From Aquila chrysaetos chrysaetos (taxonomy: Eukaryota > Chordata > Aves > Accipitriformes > Accipitridae): a stretch of 64,000 nucleotides of DNA. The position numbers and the translations under genes are program-made. The notes beneath the pieces are model-generated. The model was not told the origin of the DNA. It saw nothing but the letters and a program-made list of their open reading frames with translations, and made no database searches. The stretch spans positions 1,984,001-2,048,000 of the forward strand of contig NC_044004.1 in assembly GCF_900496995.4 (NCBI RefSeq), written 5' to 3'. Positions 1-13,177 of this stretch are shown in pieces (position 1 is the first letter of the stretch; each line of letters starts with the position of its first letter).

Positions 1-3000
1 GAGGTAGAGGATTTGCCTGCATTTCTTGGCCAGTTTTGAATGAGGTGATCACATTTTGCCTCCTGGGAAGGACAGCCTTTCCAGTAACTTCAGAACACCT
101 GTCCCCAAGTCAACATCTGTGCATTTATGTTATGATGCGATACAAAAAATGCACATTGCCAAGTTTTCATACAGCTCCCACAGAAGAGAGCAAGATGTCG
201 TTTCTCTTTATTAAAGAGAGTGCAAGAGTATGTGGTTTAGTAATAAAGCATCTGGGTCCAGCTCTGGTGGATAGCTACACACAAAGTCGGGAAAGTGCCT
301 GCCCAGAAATGCACCCAACGGGTGTCAAAGATTTCAGTATCCTGTAAGGGAAGCAAGAGGATTTTATGAACCAAGATGAGATAGATCCACGTAGCAAAGT
401 CAAAGTAGCCACCATTAGAAAGTCAGGTTTCCTCTGCATGTAACCAAGTTATTTCCTGTCAGTCAAGCAAGAAAGAGCAGTATCTCAGATATCGCCTTAA
501 TGGTTAATACGTTATCCAAGTCATTCTGGGTCATCAAATGCTGGATATAGACAATGCCACAGGCTATTGTAAATCTGCATAATTGGTACTTAAGTAGCAA
601 TAGTGGAATCAGTTACAGATGTAATTAAGAGTGTGAAACTTCAGTGTTTATTACATCGGTGTAATGAGGACGGATCCTCTCTCAGTTCAAAGTGGAGTAA
701 CTCTGCCATCAGCCACCACCAGAAGTTCTCCAATCTGCACGAAATGGTCTAGCTTCTTGGATGGTGATAGCAGCTCTGCAGTGGTGAGACACTGACTTGC
801 CACCAGCTGAGGATCAGACCTTCCTCTGTGTGCTCCTACTCAGGCACAGCAGAGCTCAGAAAAGCCATGTAGGAGCAAAGAAAACATCTTTTCTCCTGTT
901 CTCACACTCCTGAGCCTCTTCCAGGAAAAGACCAAGTAGTAGACGATAACAGGTCTCTGGGCTGACCTGGGGAGGGCGGGTCTGTGATTGAGATATAGGT
1001 CTCTGGGGACAGCAACAGTTGAAGTCTTTCCAATTAGCACTTTGGATTGGAGTCAAGAGCTGTCAGGGCTTTAATTTACTAACCTGTGTCCCTCTCCCTA
1101 TATATCCATGTGACAGCTCATTCGTTTAGGGTTGATAGAGTGTGTGGCTGGCCTCTAACTGTTCTCCCATCCATCTCCCTCCCCAATTTGCTTCCTCAAG
1201 AACATTTTCCGAAGGGGAATTTCCATGGCTGGTGGATGCTCAGGTCAATTTATGCCAAATAGTTATTTCTGCTGAAAAACAAAAGCTCAAGTCTCTCCGA
1301 GTCCTTTTTATGCCCTGAGGTGGGGATGTTGGTTGGTGTCCATCACCATAGAGAGGAGACAATGTTTTTCTGAACTGTGTATTGAGCAAGCTTTTATTGA
1401 GCTTGTTGGGCACCAGTGGAACATAGGAGCTCTGTTGATCCTGTTTTTCCAAGGTCAAATTAAGGGTTAACAAAATTGCTTCCTGGTCAAAATGTTCCCT
1501 GAGAGGACCTGACACTTTGGCCCAGAGGACAGACTTCCTTGGAAGACAGGTGTATTGCATGTTCACCAGCCATGTGCTTTATTTAAGGTAGGCTCTTACC
1601 TGCCTCCTGTTAACCAGCATCTCCCACCAACATCAACACTGCATTACTGTTGTGATAAATATGGACACCCTTCCTTTTTTTTTTTTTTGAGCATGTATTA
1701 AATGTCACCAACTCCTGAGCCTGGCATAAGCAGTAAATATGGCCCAAGTTTCAAGAATACACCCAAGTATGAGTCCCTCCAGTAATTTCCTGAGATCCTT
1801 TGGCAACTGGAGGTGAACAGCCAAAACCAGCAAACCATTAGCAGATAAGCCATAGAAACCCTTCTTTTTGCCCTGACATTTCCTTCCATGAACAACCCAC
1901 CCTACATCCTCATTAAACCTCATGGTTTCCTACCCAGAGCTGTCGCTGTACCTTTCTCTTTAGTGCAGCAAATTTCCCAATGACATTAGGCAAGACTATA
2001 GCTGACAGGGTCTTAGATCCAGAAAGAACCTTTATCACTGTTTGGTTTTAAAGCACATGAATCCAGACTAGCAGGCCTCCTCTGACCTAGCACCCATCCC
2101 AGAAACCCTGGTTCTGCTTGAATTTCCCCTAATATTAAACACCTTCAGTCTACATGCCCACTTTTGAGCCAGCTGTCTACAGTGAGGTTCCCCTGGCCAA
2201 GTAGACAAGTTTGCAACATAGAGGTCTCCACTGAGGCTAGTGTCCTGGGCTCCCTTTGTAGCCAATGGGCTGAAACAGGACACAAGCCATCTGGTCTATT
2301 TTAGAAATTAGGAGGCGATGAGTCATTCCTAGAAGTACCCATTTTGCTCCCTTGATTAGAAATGGAGGGTGGGCAGCTAATTCTGATGGAGATGTGTACA
2401 CTGATTTAAGGTCTTAGAGATTTAAAGTTTAAAGACTTCAAATGATGTGAATCCAAATGACCATAATTACAGCGTAAATAGGAAGGAAAGACACTCCAGC
2501 ATTGTTATGATGCTCATGGAATAAGGAACTAGAATAAAAATACAGAGCCAAGACCACACGTTCTGCTATTAAACAGGCATCATAGGTCAGCTTCCCAGCT
2601 GGTGGGAACCCACTACCTCTTTTAACTTCCACACTCTTTGACCAATGAACCTGAGTACCAAAAGGAAGCTGGGAGGAGGTAGAACAAGAGCAATGTGAGG
2701 ATTAGTTTGAAGATCAGTGTAAGATCCCACAGTTTCTCAGTGTTGGTGAGATTTCAAGGGCACAAAGACACCTGTGCTTCAACGGAGACTGTCGGGAAGC
2801 AAATCCCTCATGGTCCTTTGTGCCTTTGAATCTTTCCTATTCAGCTGTATTACAATAAAAACTACTGTAAACTGAGAGCTGGGAGGGGGAGCAGGGATCA
2901 GAAAGCAGAGAGCAAGATCAGTCTTGTTAGTTGTTAGACTGACAAGAATAATGGAAAAGAGGAGGAGGAGAGGGCATGAGAGAATGCAAAAGCATTAGGC

Positions 3001-4176
3001 AGAAATTCTGTGAAGCTTATGCAACCTAAAATAAAATGTGACTTGCACGCAGTGCCGTTTAACCTCACGCCCCTGTGACTAATGAATTTTCAATGCTGGG
3101 GGATAGAGAAAAACCAAAACACAACAACAACAACAAAAAGCTGCAGCAACCCACAATTAGCTGGCAAGCAGCAAAAGGACGGTGTTTTCCCCAGTCTGCT
3201 TTGCAAAGCTTTTTCAGCAGTATATCTTCGGGGGCATCAGTGGGAGATGGACAGGCTCAGCGCAGGACTTTAATTCTCAGGCATTGTCTGACTGATAAAG
3301 ATTTTAATTGGAGTGTTTATGTTTCCAGTCCTCCAGCAACACAGATCTGCTCTGATAATGTGTTTTAAGGGACCAGAGGTAACATTTGGAAGATAAATGT
3401 GGTGTCAGCTGCCCACTGGGTTACACAGACATTATGGCCCACTGAGGATTCATTATCCATTGTATTTTGAGGGTTTTTAATGAGTTTTCCAGGCATCCAC
3501 TCTGGTTTTATGGAACTTTGCCTCTCCCCTCTGCTTTTAGACACCAGACTGGATTATCACCTGATGTAAATCAAGCCACTTTCCTTGACTGGCTTAGGTG
3601 GGTTATCAGGTAGGATCCTGAACAGCAGAATTACACTGAAGACAGAACACTAGAGCTCCTGTTGTTACTACAGCTTGAGTCCAGCAGCTTTCATACATAG
3701 GGGTGCCAACAAGGTAAGGGTCTAAGAAGAGAAGCAGCCTTTTGTTCCCAGCTACGGGAGACAGACCATATCTACAAAGGGAAAGGACTTACCCTCTGCC
3801 TGATCTAATAGCCCACGTGGCCATCAGTATCTCTCAAACCATGGATCAGAGGAGGGCAGATGGAAGAAATACGTGGTTGCGCTTCCAATACCCCACGGTG
3901 AGATCAAGTTTCGGTCCCTAGCCAGCACCGGTTCTTGTTTGAGGATAGGATTGCCTGGGCAGTGACCTGTGGTTGGGCTAAACACAGTCCTGGAGCATCC
4001 AGCTAATTCAGGGAAGGCTGCAGGCACTCTGTTATGAATCTGGCCTTAGCAAGGGGCAGGAGTGTCACTCCCTCCCTGGTAAGCACAGGCAGTGTCCCAC
4101 ACCATTTGTTTCCACTGTCTCCAGTGACTTGATTAACATGAGAAAGTTGGTCCGACACAGATTTATTTATTTTAAG
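1..4176. other. Intergenic stretch, no supported gene
   Basis: Single-copy-looking non-coding DNA. Open frames are short and overlap on both strands without a recognisable domain. The only local structures are a 14-base T run at 1675-1688 and a short CAA microsatellite near 3120-3137. No CR1 copy, CpG-rich patch or tRNA-like box was seen. Confidence 0.6.
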
Positions 4177-4340
4177 TGAATGTGGGACACGTTCCAAAGT
4201 ACCACATTGACAGCCTGGGAAAGCATGGTCCTGCATTTACCCTCAAAAGAGGGACAGGAGACACAACAGCCATAAAGGCTCAATATTCTCTGCCCACTAT
4301 CTTTAATGAGGAGCTACCGGTTAGGAAGATGCACCTCCAG
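4177..4340 (+). other. Weak candidate exon, possible sperm-tail PG-rich-type repeat
   Basis: Seen: a pyrimidine-rich tract ending in AG at 4175-4176 is followed by 164 bases open in one frame, then CAG with GTAGAAG at 4341. The translation contains GPAFTL about nine residues after a Tyr-x-Ile-Asp, and then a QYSLPT segment. Inference: this spacing loosely recalls the repeats of ODF3/CIMAP-type axonemal proteins (P-x-Y, then PAFS/PAYS, then PxxYxLP). Against it: the glycine-proline signature is incomplete, the donor is weak at +4 and +5, and no partner exon with the right phase was found nearby. An in-frame stop lies just upstream, so it could only be an internal or terminal exon. It may well be a chance open frame. 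Confidence 0.2.
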
Positions 4341-7300
4341 GTAGAAGAATATTATCGCCCACCTCCTAAAGCCAATTTGCAGCTGCTTCACAGCAGCTTG
4401 CTGGGACACCTCTTCTCCAGACTTGAAATCAGCTCAGATGAGTGAGAAGCTCCTTTGGGTCTTCACAGCTGGATTTCAACAGCAACCTAACAACAAACAG
4501 TGCTGGAGCCCTCCACTTTGTCCCCCTGCAAGCCCATAGTTGTCTAAAAAAGGAAGAAAACCAAAAGGAATATTTTCACGCCAGAGGTGATAAGAGGTGA
4601 ATTTTTTTTCCGAGATTTCTGGTCTGTCCTGCTTGTTTCCTTACAGCTTACCAGAGCTGTCAGACTCATTTGAGCTTGGGAACACGGAGACATGAAATAT
4701 TTAGAATTGGCACCAGCTTTATTTTCACTCTTCCAAAGGCAGTCCAAAAGGAAAATTCAGACTCTGAAGATTTATATGCTCTTTGAATAAGCAGTGAGCA
4801 GAGCTTTTAATTGAAGACAGTTCATTTAAAGTGAGAGCTGAGCAAAGCTGGGGCTGTTGCAGGGTCAGGACTAACGAAGATACACTTCCACACGCCCTTG
4901 GAAATCCCAGTGTTATTGGCAACATCCTCTGCTCCCGGAAAATTCTTCCTCTTAGCGATATACCTCAACCTAAAGTCCTTTAGAGAAGACTGTGCTGGGG
5001 CATGGCACACATGTGCATGCTCGTGGGGTAGATGCCGTGTATCACAACACAATGTCTTCTTGATCTCCTCGTGGCTGTATCTAATGAATGCACTGCCCTC
5101 TGTCTTTGATGCAATTATAGAGATATGTGTAAGGAGCAGGAAAATCAGCAGAATAATGTTCGGTTTGCAACAAGAGGAAGATTTACTGTAACCCACATGA
5201 TTATCCAATTTAAACTGCAGTCTGTGAAAGCGCTGGCTGAACAGGGATGCTAAAAAGAGGATTATCACAAAGAAACAAAGAGGGTCTCCTTTACAACCCA
5301 CCCCTGTGACAGCCCTTGGGAGAATTCACTGTCCTCGTCTTCCTTACAGTTGGTTTAAGAGCCGGGGTGGCCAGCGATGGTTCTCCACCTGCCTCTGGCT
5401 GCTGGTCTGCTCCCACACCTGAGTGCTGCAGTGTGGCTGGTCCTGATGGGTCAAATGCACCTCTGATGTTGGGTGAGCTCTTGCGGTCATGGGGTCAAAC
5501 AGGTGGATCAGGAAAGATTTTTATGTCATTTCTCCTCTCTTTGCTAACCAACAAGAAAGAGGGATCGAGGAGAGGAGAGGAGAGGCGAGGAGAGGAGAGG
5601 CGAGGAGATGAGAGGAGAGAGCGGCGAGAGAGACGAGGAGAGAAGATAAGCTCCTATCCAGCTCTCCTCTCCTCTCCTCCCTCTCATTTTGGACTGTAAT
5701 CACCAAATCATATCTGTCCTCACTGTTGCTGGACGATCAGCAAACTTCGAAGGAAGAAAGCAGAAATTAAAAGTTGTTGACTGGCTTGGACCAAATGTTG
5801 TGTAGAGTCCAGTGAGTCATTTTTCACAAAGAATTAATTCAATTAAAAGTGGAGGGATGGGGGCAGTGTGTTATTTGTGAATATGGGTTGAGCATAGCTG
5901 ATGCCTTCAGCTGAAAATAAAAGTATGGGGATGATGGAAGGGAAATGTCAAAATGTTTCTTTTCAACCTGTCTTATGTTTCACATCAGAAACACCAGAGC
6001 AATTTCAAAGCAAAACCTTTCAGCTTCTATTTGTCATTTCAAAGTGGAATTTTTCTCAGAGTGGACCTGTTTATTTTTAATAACTTAGAAATGAAGCAAA
6101 AAATTTAATTAGGTGGTCAAGGGAAATATTTTGGGCTGACCCTAAATGATCGGTTTTTTCAGCTTTTTTTCATTTCTCTGAAAATGAGAGGGGAAATAGT
6201 TGGGCTTGACTTACATCAGTTGTTTTTTATTGATTTTCCAGTAAAACCAGGGACCTGAAAAAGAATGATTCCCAAGCTCTGAACCTTGCTCTGAACCATG
6301 CTGTATCTCTTGGTAGCGTGGGTGGAGTACCTTCTCCTGATTATAAATAGTCTGTGCTTATAGACAGTAATTGGAAATATAAAGATTTGAGGAAAAAAAA
6401 AAAAAAAAACAGAAGAAGAAAAGCTTTCTGCATTTCTCGCCGGCTTCCTCCATGCTGGCAGTCCTTGACCCTGCTGGGGTTTTAGCCAAAAGCACATCAG
6501 TCCTTAGAAGATGGGCAGGGCTGGAGACAGCGCTGGGGCAAGGTGCTGGACGTGGAAAGGGTAAGGCAACGAGCAGGGACCCTTGGGGTTACTTTAATGA
6601 GCGTGACACCGTGCCACTGCCAGCTTGCTCTCTTCCTGCAGCAGAAGAAGCATCAGGGGAGGAAAGAGCTCAGCTCACTTTAGCTCCCTGAGGAGAGCAC
6701 CTCCGCCCATAACACTGAATCTGATCCCATTCTCCTGTTTTTCTCTACTGGGAATGGGGCAGTGAGCACAGAAAAGGAACAGAATTTGCTCCCTCGGGTT
6801 GTCTTGTGCTGACACAGTGCCCAGTGCTTCCCAGGACTTGCAGTCTCTATTTAAATATGCTCACAAGAGCATGCTGATTTGTCTGTGCTTCCTACTGAGA
6901 CCTGTAAGATGACCTGCAGGGTCTGGCCCAGAATCTGGTGGGCAGTCCACATCCAAAAATTGCTATGAAAATGCAGTCCAAAATGTCTGAATTCCGGTCC
7001 CATGTGAACTGTGAATGTGGGTCATCTTCCTTGCAGATTCCCTGTGATTTGCAGTGCCTCCCTGTTGTCCACTCCAGACTGCCACAGACAGATATACTCA
7101 CAGCCTTTTTCTTAAAGCTGTGGGATTATTTGTGTCTGTTTCTAGGTCTTCCCTTCCCTCCTCCTCCCAACAACTCTTGAATCCATTTATCATTTTCAAC
7201 CACCTTCAAAGCAGAGGGAGAGTTCTCAGAGCTAACAAAAAGTTTGCAAAAAGCAGCAAGCTTGGGGAGAGAGACCCATAAGCTCAGAAGGGAAGGGCGA

Positions 7301-9094
7301 AACACAGGCTCCTGTATTAGACACCAGAGAATCCACAGCAGGCAAGAGACCTTAAATATATTCCAAAGGTGGAAAAAACCCCACTCAACCATGAGAAAGA
7401 GACTGGGAAGTGCCCATGGACGAAGGCCCTGGTCTCCATGGTTGTAAACAAAGAGAGAAAGTGGGTTTTGCTCTCAAACACAGGGATTTATTTGCAGACG
7501 GATGTGGTTGACTGGGGAAAGGTGTTCACGTCTCAGGACCTTGAGCTTCTGTACTTGCCTGCTCACACAGTTCGACAACACGACCCAGCCTAGTTTTCAG
7601 GCAGTTAGGGCAAGTTTTAGGTTCCTCCCGAAAGAACAAGGCTGTATTGGCTTTTCTGGCCCTGGACATTGCTTCATCCTTGCTCAGTATATCACAGCAC
7701 AGGACAGACTTTAGTGCTGAGCTCCACAAGACCTCATTTAGTCTATTGTCAGGACCCAAGGAGCCTGAGGATGTCTGAGATGTCCTGCTGACACCAGATG
7801 TGATTTTTTGTGATAGTTTTCCAGAGGTGGACCAGGTCTGAAGCAGGACCTGGCATGCTGCCTTTGAGAGACGATGGGCTAAATGCTTCTCCCATCACAC
7901 CAATGGGGAGGCATTGGCTCTCAATGCTGGTACTGGGAAGGTGGAAAGAGAAGATTACCAGCCACCCCGATGCAAATCTCCTCTGTAAATCTCCCTTGAA
8001 GACTCAGACATATGTTGGGGCTGTTAGCCCTGAAATTCAAACAACCTGGGATTTCCTTTCCCGACACATTTGTATTCTCCTGAGAGAAGACTCTGTTCTG
8101 TGTCCTGTCAACTCAGCATTGAATCTGTGCTCAACGCCTCTCCCGCTCTACATACACTATTTTTATATATATAAAAAGAAAGACAGAAATGGAAAAAAAC
8201 CACCCCAAAAACAACAACTTAAAAAATACCATTAAGAAAACAGTTGCTACTGCAGCCCCAGAGGGAAAGCACAGCAAAAGAGGATCTTTGGAGGCAAAAG
8301 ACCAGCTAAGGAGGCAGAAATGCTCTGCACTGAGGCTGTGAGCTGCAAAGTTTCCCACCCTTGCTCTCAGCCTCAGCACCTGCACCATAAAAAAAGCTTG
8401 CAAACTAATCAAGCCATACTTTATGCTACTTCTAGAGAATACTTTGGGGAAATTGCTCTTCTGTAATGTCTGTCTGGGAAAAAGAAAAAAGACAAACATC
8501 TTTTTACATGTGCATTTTATTTTACAGCATTGCAGAGACGACCAAAATTGTCCGGGGGGAAGGGGGTTGGTGCTCACCCTGAGTGCCTATTGACTCCAGT
8601 GGAGCTGGTGGATATACATTCATTTACGCCAGCTGAGAAACAAGGCCTGGGGTTCTCATTATACAGACAACATTGAATCCTGATTTATTGTTCCCCAGGA
8701 ATAAAGGGAGTGAGATGGAGGGTCAGACAGCATAAAATCCAGATAAATAGGAGGAGGGAGTCATCTGGGGTCAACTGGTGCTGCTAAAGTTTCAGGACAA
8801 GCGACTTGTTTACTGTAGCAAATCCTGTTCCTTCAACACCATCATGGAATAAAGGAGTCCTCCCTTTTCAGGTTCGTGGAGGCTGTGGTAGAGGTAAAGC
8901 CAGGTTTTCAGAGGGGATGGAGACTGCCTCCACCCCATCTGCCATGGAGCAAGGCAAGGAGATCAGTGAGGCTGATGGGACTGTGGGAAGCCCCTCCAAG
9001 CTCTGGAAATTGGATGAGATTGATGGTGGGGAAAGATCACACAAAACCCCACACAGACATGAGCGGGAGATGTATTTGCAAGAGGGTCTGGCTT
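4341..9094. other. Intergenic stretch with a GA/TC foldback and A-rich runs
   Basis: No gene is supported here. A 159-codon open frame on the minus strand (4822-5301) has hydrophobic segments but no family signature and no promoter or splice context. The stretch includes the GA-rich foldback at 5567-5679, an A17 run at 6393-6409 and AT-rich sequence near 8155-8230. Confidence 0.55.
5567..5679. repeat. GAGGA-rich tract with an 18-bp perfect inverted repeat
   Basis: A purine-rich GAGGAGAGG-type array fills about 5561-5649. It is followed after a short mixed segment by a pyrimidine CTCTCCT array at 5662-5680. Bases 5567-5584 are the exact reverse complement of 5662-5679, leaving a 77-base loop, so the single strand can form a long hairpin. 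The arms are also mirror-type purine/pyrimidine tracts capable in principle of triplex formation. The open frames through it are low-complexity translation and not genes. Confidence 0.85.
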
Positions 9095-10083
9095 GGAGAT
9101 GTACAGGACCCCGTTGTTATTGGGACAAGTACTGTTTAATATCTTCGTCAGTGACATAGACAGTGGGATCAAGTGCACCCTCAGCAAGGTTACAGATGAC
9201 ACCAAGCCGAGTCGTGCGGTTGACACGCCTGAGGGAAGGGATGCCATCCAGAGGGACCCGGACAAGCTCGAGAAGTGGGCCCATGTGAACCTCAAGAGGT
9301 TCAACAAGGCCCAAGTGCAAGGTCCTGCACCTGGGTCAGGGCAACCCCCGGTATCAGTACAGGCTGGGGGAATAAAGGGATTGAGAGCAGCCCTGCCGAG
9401 AAGGACTTCGGGGTACTGGTGGATGAAAAGCTGGACATGAGCCGGCAATGTGCGCTCGCAGCCCAGAAAGCCAACCGTATCCTGGGCTGCATCACAAGCA
9501 GTGTGGCCAGCAGGTCGAGGGAGGGGATTCTGCCCCTCTGCTCCATTTTCGTGAGACCCCCCCTGCAGTGCTGCGTCCAGCTCTGGGGTCCTCAGCACAG
9601 GAGAGACATGGACCTGTTGGAGCGGGTCCAGAGGAGGGACACGAAGATGATCAGAGGGCTGGAACACCTCTGCTGTGAGGACAGGCTGAGAGAGTTGGGG
9701 TTGTTCAGCCTGGAGAAGAGAAGGCTCCAGGGACACCTTATTTCAGCCTTTCCATACTTAAAGGGGGCTTATGAGAAAGATGGGGACAGACTTTTTAGTA
9801 GGGCCTGTAGCAATAGGACAAGGGACAATGGTTTAAAACTAAAGAGAGTAGATTCAGATTAGATACAAGGAAGAAATTCTTTATGATGAGAGTGGTGAGG
9901 CACTGGCACAGGCTGCCCAGAGAGGTGGTCGATGCCTCATCCCTGGAATAATTCAAGGTCAGGTTGGACGGGGCTCTGAGCAACCTGATCTAGTTGAAGA
10001 TGACCCTGCTCATTACAGAGGGGTTGGGCTAGATGACCTTTAAAAATCCCTTCCAACCCAAATGATGCTATGATTCTATGATT
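9095..10083 (+). mobile_element. CR1 LINE, 5'-truncated, 3' half of ORF2 plus 3' UTR
   Basis: The element begins within the reverse transcriptase domain ([11 protein letters not shown] segment, about 9130) and runs through the C-terminal part of ORF2 to a CR1 3' tail. The tail has the conserved phrase about cctgatctagttgaagatg and ends in ATTCTATG-like 8-mers at about 10066-10083. About 1 kb is present of a full-length element of roughly 4.5 kb, as is typical of 5'-truncated insertions. It lies on the same strand as the downstream GFRA4-like exon. CpG content is still fairly high, suggesting a moderately young copy. It is the longest CR1 copy in the window. Confidence 0.95.
9107..9960 (+). 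pseudogene. Broken CR1 ORF2 (reverse transcriptase C-terminus)
   Basis: The CR1 ORF2 product copies element RNA at the target site by target-primed reverse transcription. Two frames carry pieces of it. One (about 9107-9320) has the conserved DDTK of the RT catalytic box, but the residue normally Ala before DD reads Thr. A second frame (9275-9862) continues with the [12 protein letters not shown] segment, a QLWGPQH segment and an RGLEHL segment characteristic of the CR1 C-terminal region. The frame change near 9310, the later stop and the 5' truncation (no endonuclease domain) make it non-functional. Confidence 0.9.
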
Positions 10084-13000
10084 ATGTCTGCACCTCTTTG
10101 AAGAAACAGAAAGGAGGGCTTTGAGATGAGATGCACCCAGAGCTTCTCTGGACTCTCCTCTTGAATTGCACAAACTCTTGAGCATGACATAGCTATCTCT
10201 TGGCACAGTTGTGGACTCACTCTGCAAATATGATAACCCTGAGCTCAACGCTGGCCTCTGGAGTGGAAAAGAACTGGCAAAACTGTGTGTACCAATAGTG
10301 CTCTGAAAGTTGCAAGCTCTGGCTTCCTAGGAAAATTTAGGTGGGTTTACCATTTTCTAGATAAAAGAGGGTAAAAGACAAAGAGATAGTCCTGTATTCC
10401 CCAGTACGGTGAAAAAAAGCAACAATAAAATGGAAATTTTAGTGCAACTATCTTCTCAGACAGCAGTATCAGCTGACCATGAGATGTGACCACATGGGGA
10501 ACCAGACACTTTGTTCATGGAGAAAAGTTTGGAAAAATGCACACTGACACACAGCTCCAGGCGGGGCCCTTAGGAAAAGCTGCCCTGGAACACGTGAGAA
10601 TCATAAACCATCTCACAGAAGGGAGTCGTCCTCACCATTGACCCAGGCAGAGATTTCCCAATTCAGAAGGAAAACCAAAGCCTATAGACCACGTGGTTTT
10701 TCTGGCCAGGTGTTATGGGTTGTGTCTGGGAAATGCTGGATTGAACAGCTGGGTTATATAGTACACTGGGCTAAGGGAACATAGGGTTATCTCCTGGCTT
10801 TTCCACCTGAGCATGCATCTTGACAAGGCTGGAAAACCAGTGGCAGAATTAAGCAGAAGGAAGACCCTTGTCACGGGAACCAGAGACTGTGAAGAAAACC
10901 ACAATTAGGGTACGGTGCAAGAAAATCGGGCTCTCTGATAAGTGGTGCTAGGTGAGGACCAGGCAGGGAACCAAGTGCCTTTCCCTTTGAACCGCAGAAG
11001 GATCTTTAGGAGTACAAGGGAGGAAAAATAACTCTGCAGGTCTGCTGGCATCCTTCTCTGCTTCTGTTTGGGTTCCTGGAGTAGGTAGGAAATTATCATG
11101 GCTGATGAAATTCTGGGGTAGGAAGCTGTGCTTCTGCGCTCCTATCCTCCAGCCCAGGGGGGAGATGAACTACAAGGAGATATATTACAATTGTGATTGG
11201 AAGCAAAGAATATTCTCAAATGTTTCCCTGGAGGAAAGTCATAATAGCACCTAATTTTAAAAGCTGTGAGAGAAGATGTGGGAGAATACAGGCCTTGAAA
11301 GTAATGCTTTCCCTCACTATTGGAGTGGTTATTGGAAAAACTAATTGGAGAGCGCAGGGTAAGATCTAGGATGCCAGAATGCTTAAAAAAAAAAACTAAA
11401 ACCACGAAAAACTTCCTGGTTAATGAAATGGAAGATTCCCTTCTAATAAACTGGAAAGTGCTCTCTGAAGTAGTAATACAATGAGTCATCCTCCAGGAGG
11501 GGTTACACCACAGAAGTTATTTGGCCCAGCGGTCTGATGGGAAGCCAGCGAAGGAACAATTATCTGGGCACTGGCTTTGCAGAAAGTATGAAGTGCCAAA
11601 GGGAACGATCACGGTGTGTGATGCTGTGAGCTACCTCAGTGTGAATGGAAGTAGCTATGACATCCATCAATCACTTGATTCAGGATGAAGAAGTCTGGAC
11701 AGCAAAGATTTAAGAAAAGCCGAGTTTGGTAGGATTTCTCCTAGAAGGTGAATCAGTACGTTAAAAAGTGGCATTGCATCCAGGGGATAGCTGTTAAAAT
11801 GTTGACAATTACACCATTTTTAAGAGTGATTTGAGGGGAATGAAACAATTTTATTTTATTTATTTTTTGTGCGTGGAAAGTATCTGCTTCCTTTGAAAAT
11901 GCTCACATTTCTCATCGAAGACTGAACTCAGGGAAGCTTTTTTGCCAAAACCTCACAAAACACTGGGTTCAGTGAAAGGTTGATGTTTTTATCCTTGAAA
12001 GAACAGAAGCTTTTCTGTTTTGATTTTATCTCTGTTTTTAGGAAAGAACAAAACCTTTGCCAGCCAGATTCACCTTTACGTCTGGTAAGGTCAAAGTCTT
12101 GGAATATCTTAGAAAACTTGGAAGGGATCTCGAAAGTTTCAGTTCAAACCTGCCTCTGGGCTGTACTTACATTATTTGAGATAATGAATCAATGGACAAT
12201 ACTATCATCAAGGCCCTGAAGAGTCATGAAAAAAAGCTTTGAAATCGGTGCCAGTTTCTGGCTCTGAATTCTCCAAATTTTGCAGACAGCTGCCAAGGGC
12301 AGATCAAAATTCCTGCTAATCCAAGACAAGATCCAAGCACTTTGAAATGTAACTTGATTCTAAGTCTGGATCTGAACTCTGCTGGAAACTCCTCCCTCCT
12401 ATCTAGCAATGCCTTCAAAAAGCATCAGAGGCATCAGAACATCCAATCAGGACAAATCCAACTTGTGCAGCAGAATACTTTTTTTTTTAAATTTATTTTT
12501 CATTGCCGGTTAGCAAAAGGGATGTCAAGATGCGTGACAAGAGTAGCGTACAGAAGATTGTCTGCTCTCTGAGGGTCTTGTTGGTTTGCTTTAGCATCTC
12601 CTTGCCACAGCCACTAGGACAGTGACTGGAGGCCAGATTGAGGCCAGGCAGCGACCTGACCCTAGCAAGCCCTCAGGTGCAGGAGATGATCTCCCCCAAA
12701 ATCCAAATGAGAATGGCGGTTAGTTCCCTGCTGTTTTGTACCATCCCAAGACTTTGTCACATGGTAGATGAGTCTCTCCCAAGCACACAGTTGAGATGTG
12801 GTTGCAATGCTCCTCAACCCAATGCTGGACAAATGTGGCCGTGGGCAGTGGTGGAAAAAGGAGGACAACCAAGCTTCAAACCTCCATTGCACAGAGCTCT
12901 CTGTGACATGTTGACATGTCAGCATGACATGTTTCAGGCCTCACAGGTTACAGTTGTCCCCTGTAAAAGACCCATTTGGGGCTGATGTCCTCCAGGGTTT

Positions 13001-13177
13001 TACAGATCTTGGGTTCCAGCTTGAGAATCTGCTCATCCAGTAACCCCATCTCAAGGAGCGGAGATGGAAGGGTGAATTTGTTCTTGCACAATACATGTAA
13101 GAGATTATCACCAGGGAAAAACCCAAGAGCTCCTTGGGCAGGGGCATTAGTGAAGAAACCCAGGAGAAACACTGTAT
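10084..13177. other. Intergenic stretch, nothing assigned
   Basis: No gene was recognised. The stretch has AT-rich segments near 11845-11872 and 12480-12505. A cluster of three CATG-centred half-sites lies at 12904-12934 and is treated as a finding. Open frames are all short and overlapping. Confidence 0.55.

Noticed and set aside
3841..3897. Possible first exon (good start context and GTGAGA donor) for the candidate exon at 4177
   Set aside because: The donor is phase 0 while the frame at 4177 needs one base from the preceding exon, so the two cannot be joined.
4822..5301. 159-codon minus-strand open frame with hydrophobic segments
   Set aside because: No family signature, no supporting promoter or splice context, and codon use like the surrounding non-coding DNA.
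8806..9094. Possible continuation of the CR1 element upstream of 9095
   Set aside because: The sequence before about 9095 does not follow CR1 ORF2 in any frame, so the element is taken as truncated there.
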